Source: Candidatus Wallbacteria bacterium (GTDB lineage Bacteria > Muiribacteriota > JAQTZZ01). From it: 9,367 nucleotides of DNA. The DNA lies in NCBI GenBank assembly GCA_028687545.1, contig JAQTZZ010000031.1, forward strand, positions 38,824 to 48,190, in the 5' to 3' direction. The notes below the pieces were generated by a model. That model made no database searches and was not told where the DNA came from. It saw only the letters and a program-made list of their open reading frames with translations. Position 1 is the stretch's first letter, and each line of letters opens with the position of its first letter. Both the position numbers and the translations under genes were made by a program. Positions 5,313 through 9,367 of this stretch are shown one piece after another.

Positions 5313-6740
5313 TTACCCCAGCAGATTTCCGACCGGAAGGAAAAGAGCATTCAAGAAATAAACTACAAATACACCTGCAGCAACAATAATGCCTGCCAGC
5401 AGGACTTGGGGAATTACGATCAGCGGACCGGCTTCCCTGAGACTGGAAAGCTCAGGCCTGATTTTTCCGAAAAAGACTTTACGCTGCATTGTAAGCAGAT
5501 AGGTCAATGTCAGAAGGCTGCTCAGCAGGGCGATACCGGCGTAATAATGGTGGCTTGACTGCCAGAGCGCCAGCACTATCAGAAGTTTGCTCCAGAATCC
5601 TGAAAGCGGCGGTACTCCGGCTGTGGATAAGAAAGCGATCGCTGAAGTGGCTCCCGTGAAAGGCATCCTCTCAGCGAGTCCTCCCATCTTGTCCATATCG
5701 ACGGTCTGCAGGCGTTGCTCCACTCCTGCCGCGTTTACGAACAGAAGGGATTTGAAAATAGCATGATTGAACAGATGGAAAGCTGCTCCGGCAAGTGCCA
5801 TCGGAGTCCCGCAGCCGAGGCCCAGTATGATGTATCCCACCTGGCTGATACTGGAATAGGAAAGCATCCGTTTGAAATTGTTCTGGGTGAGAGCTGCCAG
5901 CGCACCCACGACGATGGAAAGAGTTCCAAAGAACATCAGAACCGTCTGCAGGGGTACGCTGTATCCAAAAACTGAAAGTACCACCCTCATCAGCACATAT
6001 ACTCCGGTAACCTTGGTAACTATTCCGGCCAGGAACACTGAGACTGCTGATGGTGCAGAGGAATACGCATCAGGCAGCCAGCCGTGGAAAGGAACGAGTC
6101 CTGATTTAACGAACAGCCCGCCCAGGAACATGGCCAGGGCTAATTTAACCAGATCCGCCTGATCGCTGTTGACAATTGCATTATGGATAGTGTCGAAGGT
6201 GGTAGAGCCTGACAGCAGTATCAGCAGGGCGATCGAGATCAGCATGAAAGCTGTAGCCACTCCTGAGAGTATCAGATACTTGAAGGCACCTTCCAGTCCG
6301 GCCTGACCTTTTTCCATCGCGATCAGAATAAAAAGGGAGAGAGCAGTAGCCTCTACGAATATATACAGTGTAAAAATGTCGTTGGTCATGGTAGTGGCGT
6401 TCATTCCTATCAATGCCGCCAGCAGCAGGTTGTAGAAATGGATCTTTTCCGGTTCGGTTTCAATCGTTTCCCAGCCGGTCAGCGCAGTCACGAAAAGTAC
6501 GATCCCGATCGACAGCAATACGATCAGGCTCAAACTGTCAGTGGAAAAGTTGAGGATGAACTTGGTGGAGAGAAAATTTTCGACTCCCTTCCCGACCGGG
6601 AGATTAGTCAGAACCACGAAAATCTGATAAACAGCCATCAGTGCAGTCAGGATCAATGCAATTCTTGCTCTGATCTTCAGAAATGGAAGATTTAAAAGAA
6701 TCAGGAGCAGGATAGGTAACCAGATCAGCAGCGAATTCAC
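5313..6740 (-). CDS. NuoN/MrpD-type proton/cation antiporter subunit (475 aa)
   Basis: This is the third antiporter-like membrane subunit of the operon and is of NuoN/MrpD length. Key residues are E130 in TM5 (YIFVEATALS), K212 in TM7 (LFVKSGLVPFHGWLPDAY), K243 in TM8 (IVTKVTGVYVLMR), H322/H326/K330 (FHLFNHAIFKSLLF) and K385 in TM12 (GFWSKLLIVLAL). About 14 hydrophobic helices are visible. The start is GTG (GTG AAT TCG), chosen because a good Shine-Dalgarno, GAAGGGAG, ends 7 nt upstream and because the frame begins with a typical hydrophobic N-terminus. No ATG is better placed. The TAA stop is followed after 3 nt by the NuoJ-like gene. Position next to the NuoJ/K-like genes suggests that this antiporter sits closest to the hydrogenase core, as NuoN does in complex I (inference). 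Confidence 0.95.
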   Translation of the reverse strand: MNSLLIWLPILLLILLNLPFLKIRARIALILTALMAVYQIFVVLTNLPVGKGVENFLSTKFILNFSTDSLSLIVLLSIGIVLFVTALTGWETIETEPEKIHFYNLLLAALIGMNATTMTNDIFTLYIFVEATALSLFILIAMEKGQAGLEGAFKYLILSGVATAFMLISIALLILLSGSTTFDTIHNAIVNSDQADLVKLALAMFLGGLFVKSGLVPFHGWLPDAYSSAPSAVSVFLAGIVTKVTGVYVLMRVVLSVFGYSVPLQTVLMFFGTLSIVVGALAALTQNNFKRMLSYSSISQVGYIILGLGCGTPMALAGAAFHLFNHAIFKSLLFVNAAGVEQRLQTVDMDKMGGLAERMPFTGATSAIAFLSTAGVPPLSGFWSKLLIVLALWQSSHHYYAGIALLSSLLTLTYLLTMQRKVFFGKIRPELSSLREAGPLIVIPQVLLAGIIVAAGVFVVYFLNALFLPVGNLLG

Positions 6741-6747
6741 TAGAGGA

Positions 6748-6755
6748 CTCCCTTC
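6748..6755 (-). promoter_or_regulatory. Shine-Dalgarno supporting the GTG start of the NuoN-like gene
   Basis: GAAGGGAG on the minus strand ends 7 nt before the GTG at 6740. It fills the 15-nt gap after the NuoL-type stop and fixes the GTG as the start of the 475-aa subunit. Confidence 0.6.
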
Positions 6756-8588
6756 TCAGCTCAAAAGAAACAATGTCAGCAGCAGGGATCCGATCAGCGA
6801 CCATGCCAGGTACACTGAATAATTCCCTGTATGGCCTGCGCGGATGCCGAGCGAAACACCCACTCCGGCCTGCACTGAAACGTAATCGTAAATCCAGTCA
6901 ATTAGGCGATCCATCAGATAGAGAACGGAAGCTGCAAAACCGACGAATTTCAAGCCGATTTCATAAGGATCGAAGAATCTGTTTTCAGCCTTGTCATACA
7001 TTTCATTGAAAACTGGGGCATGGTGGATGTGGTCAGCCGCAGCTACACCGGAGCCGCCTTTCCTAAAGCCATATTGATGATTGAGCCAGGCTGCAGCCAG
7101 CACGACCAGGGTAGCAAGCACGAGCATCATGTTGGTTGGCAGACCTGAATAATCATTACCTGCCAGCCTGTCTCCCAGAATGGGCTGGATCAGGTTGCGC
7201 AGAGGCAGAAAGTTAAACAGGCCGAAGATCACGCAGGTCGCAGCGATCGTGATCATCGGGAGCAGCATCTGCCAGGGGGCTTCCTTGGTCTTTTCCAGGG
7301 TTTCACCGGATTTGCCGAAATATGCCGCATGCCCGAGTTTTAAAAAGGATGCGGCAGTGAGGAATGAGCCAAGCAAAGCGCCGAAATAATAGATAAAACC
7401 GCGTTCGAGCGCTCCGTCGTATACCAGTTCTTTGGAAAAAAATCCGTTGAAAGGAGGTACGCCCGAGATGGCTGCTGCTGCGATCACAAAGCAGGTGAAT
7501 GTTATCGGCATCCTGGAGCGCAGGTTCCCGAGTTTTTTCAGGTCAGTGGTTCCGGCCTGGAGCTCGACCGCACCACCTGTAAGGAACAGGCAGCTTTTAT
7601 ACAATGCATGGTTGATCATATGGAAAAGACCACCGACAATCCCTGCAGGGACACATGTTCCGATCCCCAGAACCATGTATCCGACCTGACTGATCGCATG
7701 GAAAGAGAGGAGGCGCTTGTAATCCTTCTGAATGAGGGCCATCAGGACCGCGAACAGGATGGTCAGCACACCCAGTGTCATGAGAAGAGTGCTGAGCCAG
7801 GACTGCTCCTGCAGATTGAACATGTCAAGAGTGATCCTGGCCAGGAAATAAATGCCGAGCAGCTTTTCGAATGCCGCGGGGAAAAGGGCCATGAAGGGCA
7901 GGGGAGCTTCGATGGCTGCGTCCGGGATCCAGCTGTGGAAGGGCATCGCGCCTGCCTTGGAAATTGCGCCGATCATCAGAAAAATGAATGTTAAAGCACC
8001 AAGTCCTTCTGTGGTAAGATGAATTTTGGAAATGGTGAAAGTACCGGCGAGATGACCTGCCAGACCGATACCCAGCATCAGGCAGAGGTCTGAAACACCG
8101 ACAATGATAAAGGCTTTGATGGCCGTCGGAAAAGCGTTTTTACTCCCGATCGCGATCATCCCGAGCAATGTGCAGAGTAAGCCTTCCCAGAAAAAGAGCA
8201 ACAGGATCAGGTTGTCCGACAGAACCGCACCGTTAATAAAACCGACAGAGATCAGAAGATAGGAATAAAAATGATTCAGACTGTTTTTTCCGCTCATGAA
8301 AACACTGGAATAAAGCGTGACGAGGAAGGCGAAGAAGGAAGCGCCGATCAGGATGAATCCGCTGAACTGATAAAGGCGCAGCGAAAAATCGATGCCATAA
8401 CCGGCCCATGGGACATCCAGCCGGAGTTCGCTGCCAAAGAGTTTGACGGCCATCACCAGGCAGGCGCCCGTTATCGCCAGGCTCACTGCTATCTTGACCT
8501 TATCATATAGTCGTCCGGTGAAGAACAGTATGATTCCGGCCAGAATCGGAGCGGTTATAAAATAGACAAGCATATGATTGAAGTTCAT
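6756..8588 (-). CDS. NuoL-type proton/cation antiporter subunit of complex I-like hydrogenase (610 aa)
   Basis: This is an integral membrane antiporter-like subunit, predicted to move H+ or Na+ at the outer part of the membrane arm. The proton-path residues of the family are present: E135 in TM5 (FFWEGLL), K211 in TM7 (ISKAGAMPFHSWIPDA), K242 in TM8 (AFEKLLGIYFLAR), H323/H327/K331 (FHMINHALYKSCLF) and K386 in TM12 (GFFSKELVYDGAL). Its 610 residues match the usual NuoL length. The C-terminal 130 residues, beyond the NuoM/N core, hold a helix near 485-503, a His-rich polar linker (DHIHHAPVF), an aromatic/acidic stretch ENRFFDPYEIG...MDRLIDWIYDYV, and a last helix near 592-609. This is the arrangement of the NuoL tail with its lateral helix, although whether the helix is full length is inference. 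The ATG start overlaps the preceding stop by 4 nt, and a weak GGTGA lies 7 nt upstream. A second ATG at codon 6 is possible. Fifteen nucleotides separate it from the next gene. Confidence 0.95.
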   Translation of the reverse strand: MNFNHMLVYFITAPILAGIILFFTGRLYDKVKIAVSLAITGACLVMAVKLFGSELRLDVPWAGYGIDFSLRLYQFSGFILIGASFFAFLVTLYSSVFMSGKNSLNHFYSYLLISVGFINGAVLSDNLILLLFFWEGLLCTLLGMIAIGSKNAFPTAIKAFIIVGVSDLCLMLGIGLAGHLAGTFTISKIHLTTEGLGALTFIFLMIGAISKAGAMPFHSWIPDAAIEAPLPFMALFPAAFEKLLGIYFLARITLDMFNLQEQSWLSTLLMTLGVLTILFAVLMALIQKDYKRLLSFHAISQVGYMVLGIGTCVPAGIVGGLFHMINHALYKSCLFLTGGAVELQAGTTDLKKLGNLRSRMPITFTCFVIAAAAISGVPPFNGFFSKELVYDGALERGFIYYFGALLGSFLTAASFLKLGHAAYFGKSGETLEKTKEAPWQMLLPMITIAATCVIFGLFNFLPLRNLIQPILGDRLAGNDYSGLPTNMMLVLATLVVLAAAWLNHQYGFRKGGSGVAAADHIHHAPVFNEMYDKAENRFFDPYEIGLKFVGFAASVLYLMDRLIDWIYDYVSVQAGVGVSLGIRAGHTGNYSVYLAWSLIGSLLLTLFLLS

Positions 8589-9367
8589 TTTGCAATCACC
8601 AGCATTTGGATTACTGCGGACTGTACAAGCCAGCCCGGATAATTAACCAGAATGCCGCCCGCGAGGGAGAGAACGGCAAGCAGGGCGACGCAGAACACCA
8701 TGATCGATGTGCCTTCATGATGCGGATGCTCCAGTTTGGATTCACCCAGGAAAATAAGTCTGAATATTCTGAAGAGGTAAATGATAGTCATGACAGCTCC
8801 GAAAAGAAACATCAGGGAAACATAGATGTGTTCCTGCGCTGCTCCAGTCAGTACCATATATTTACTCCAGAATCCTCCGAAGGGAGGAATTCCCATTACA
8901 GATAGGGAACAGAATAAAAAAGAAAATGCGGTGATCGGCATCTGCTGGAAAAGTCCGCCCATTTTAGTGATATCCTTTGTCTTTGCGCTGTGCTCTACTA
9001 TGCCTGCGCAGAGGAAGAGGCCGGCCTTGGCGAGGCCGTGCATCAGGATATAGAGCAGTCCTCCGGCGATCGCCAGTTCATTGCCTGCTGCAAGTCCGAG
9101 AAAGATAAATCCGATCTGACTGATAGTGGAATATGCAATGATGCGTTTCATATCGGTTTCAATCATTGCCGCTCCTGCCGAAATGAGAGCGCTCAGCCCC
9201 ACGATGAAAAGGATCGCCGACTGCCAGAAAGCGCTCAGGATGAGGGTGACGATGAAAAGCCTTGCAAAAACGTAAACACCGATCTTGACCAGTACTGCAG
9301 CGTGCAGCAGTGCGGTAACCGGCGACGGTGCCACGCCTGCGTCAGGAAGCCAGGTCTGGAACGGAAG
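8585..9367 (-). CDS. Proton/cation antiporter-like membrane subunit (NuoM/MrpD type), 5' end missing
   Basis: This is the C-terminal 260 residues of an integral membrane subunit of the NuoL/M/N-MrpA/D family, which moves H+ or Na+ in complex I-like enzymes. The frame stays open to the right edge (LPFQTWLPDAG at the edge), so a GTG at 9334 is an internal valine and not the start. Visible family landmarks are the TM7-8 loop (QTWLPDAGVAPSPVTALLHAA), the TM8 lysine in VLVKIGVYVFAR, TDMKRIIAYSTISQIGF, the TM10-11 lysine in HGLAKAGLF, and the TM12 lysine in GFWSKYMVL. The protein ends about two helices after TM12, without the NuoL-type lateral helix, so the full gene should be about 480-500 aa. Its stop overlaps the next start by 4 nt (ATGA), which implies translational coupling. 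The TM5 glutamate and TM7 lysine lie outside the window. NuoM-like and MrpD-like subunits cannot be told apart here. Confidence 0.93.
   Translation of the reverse strand, partial: LPFQTWLPDAGVAPSPVTALLHAAVLVKIGVYVFARLFIVTLILSAFWQSAILFIVGLSALISAGAAMIETDMKRIIAYSTISQIGFIFLGLAAGNELAIAGGLLYILMHGLAKAGLFLCAGIVEHSAKTKDITKMGGLFQQMPITAFSFLFCSLSVMGIPPFGGFWSKYMVLTGAAQEHIYVSLMFLFGAVMTIIYLFRIFRLIFLGESKLEHPHHEGTSIMVFCVALLAVLSLAGGILVNYPGWLVQSAVIQMLVIAK

Noticed and set aside
9332-9334. GTG at 9334 as start of the first antiporter gene
   Set aside because: The frame continues upstream to the window edge with conserved antiporter sequence (FQTWLPDAG), so the codon is an internal valine.
525-9367. Annotation as respiratory NADH:quinone oxidoreductase (complex I)
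   Set aside because: The large subunit has CGIC and DPCxxC nickel ligands, the small subunit has CxxC instead of the NuoB CC, a hydrogenase maturation protease is encoded at the end, and NuoE/F/G are not seen.
1-9367. tRNA, rRNA, CRISPR array, insertion sequence or phage genes
   Set aside because: Nothing resembling any of these was seen. Almost all sequence is accounted for by the operon.

Overview
All recognisable genes in this window lie on the minus strand and form one tightly packed operon, read from position 9367 down to about 68. The operon enters from beyond the right edge, because its first visible gene lacks its 5' end. It encodes a membrane-bound, ion-translocating, complex I-like group 4 [NiFe] hydrogenase. 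The complex I interpretation is excluded by the catalytic subunit, which has both pairs of nickel-ligating cysteines (CGIC near the N-terminus, DPCxxC near the C-terminus). It is also argued against by the small subunit, which has a hydrogenase-type CxxC rather than the NuoB-type CC, and by a HycI-like endopeptidase at the end of the operon. No NuoE, NuoF or NuoG homologue is visible, so the expected donor is reduced ferredoxin (or another low-potential carrier) rather than NADH.

Layout in transcription order: (1) membrane antiporter block: a 5'-truncated NuoM/MrpD-type subunit (8585-9367), a NuoL-type subunit of 610 aa (6756-8588), a NuoN/MrpD-type subunit of 475 aa (5313-6740), then NuoJ-like (4824-5309), NuoK-like (4510-4827) and NuoA-like (4175-4507) subunits. 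(2) A 65-bp AT-rich spacer (4110-4174). (3) Hydrogenase/connecting block: NuoB-like small subunit (3681-4109), NuoC-like subunit (3182-3658), [NiFe] large subunit (1957-3189), NuoH-like membrane anchor (1015-1956), a possible 33-codon small ORF (917-1018), NuoI-like 2x[4Fe-4S] ferredoxin subunit (525-908) and HycI-like maturation endopeptidase (68-559). Genes overlap by 4 to 35 nt or are separated by 0 to 22 nt, except for the 65-bp spacer and the 106-nt interval that contains the small ORF. Positions 1-67 are non-coding, with a short direct repeat and no convincing terminator.

Expected function (family knowledge plus inference): electrons enter through the NuoI-like subunit, pass to the proximal cluster in the NuoB-like subunit and reduce protons to H2 at the NiFe site. 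The energy released is coupled through NuoH/A/J/K-like subunits to three antiporter-like subunits that move H+ or Na+. Three antiporters plus a NuoA-like subunit make the membrane arm as large as that of respiratory complex I, much larger than in the six-subunit Ech type.

Organism: most likely an anaerobic, fermentative or hydrogen-cycling bacterium. Shine-Dalgarno sequences precede most genes and GC content is near 50 percent by eye. Lineage cannot be fixed from this window. Comparable clusters are known to me in poorly cultured anaerobic bacterial lineages, but that is only a suggestion.
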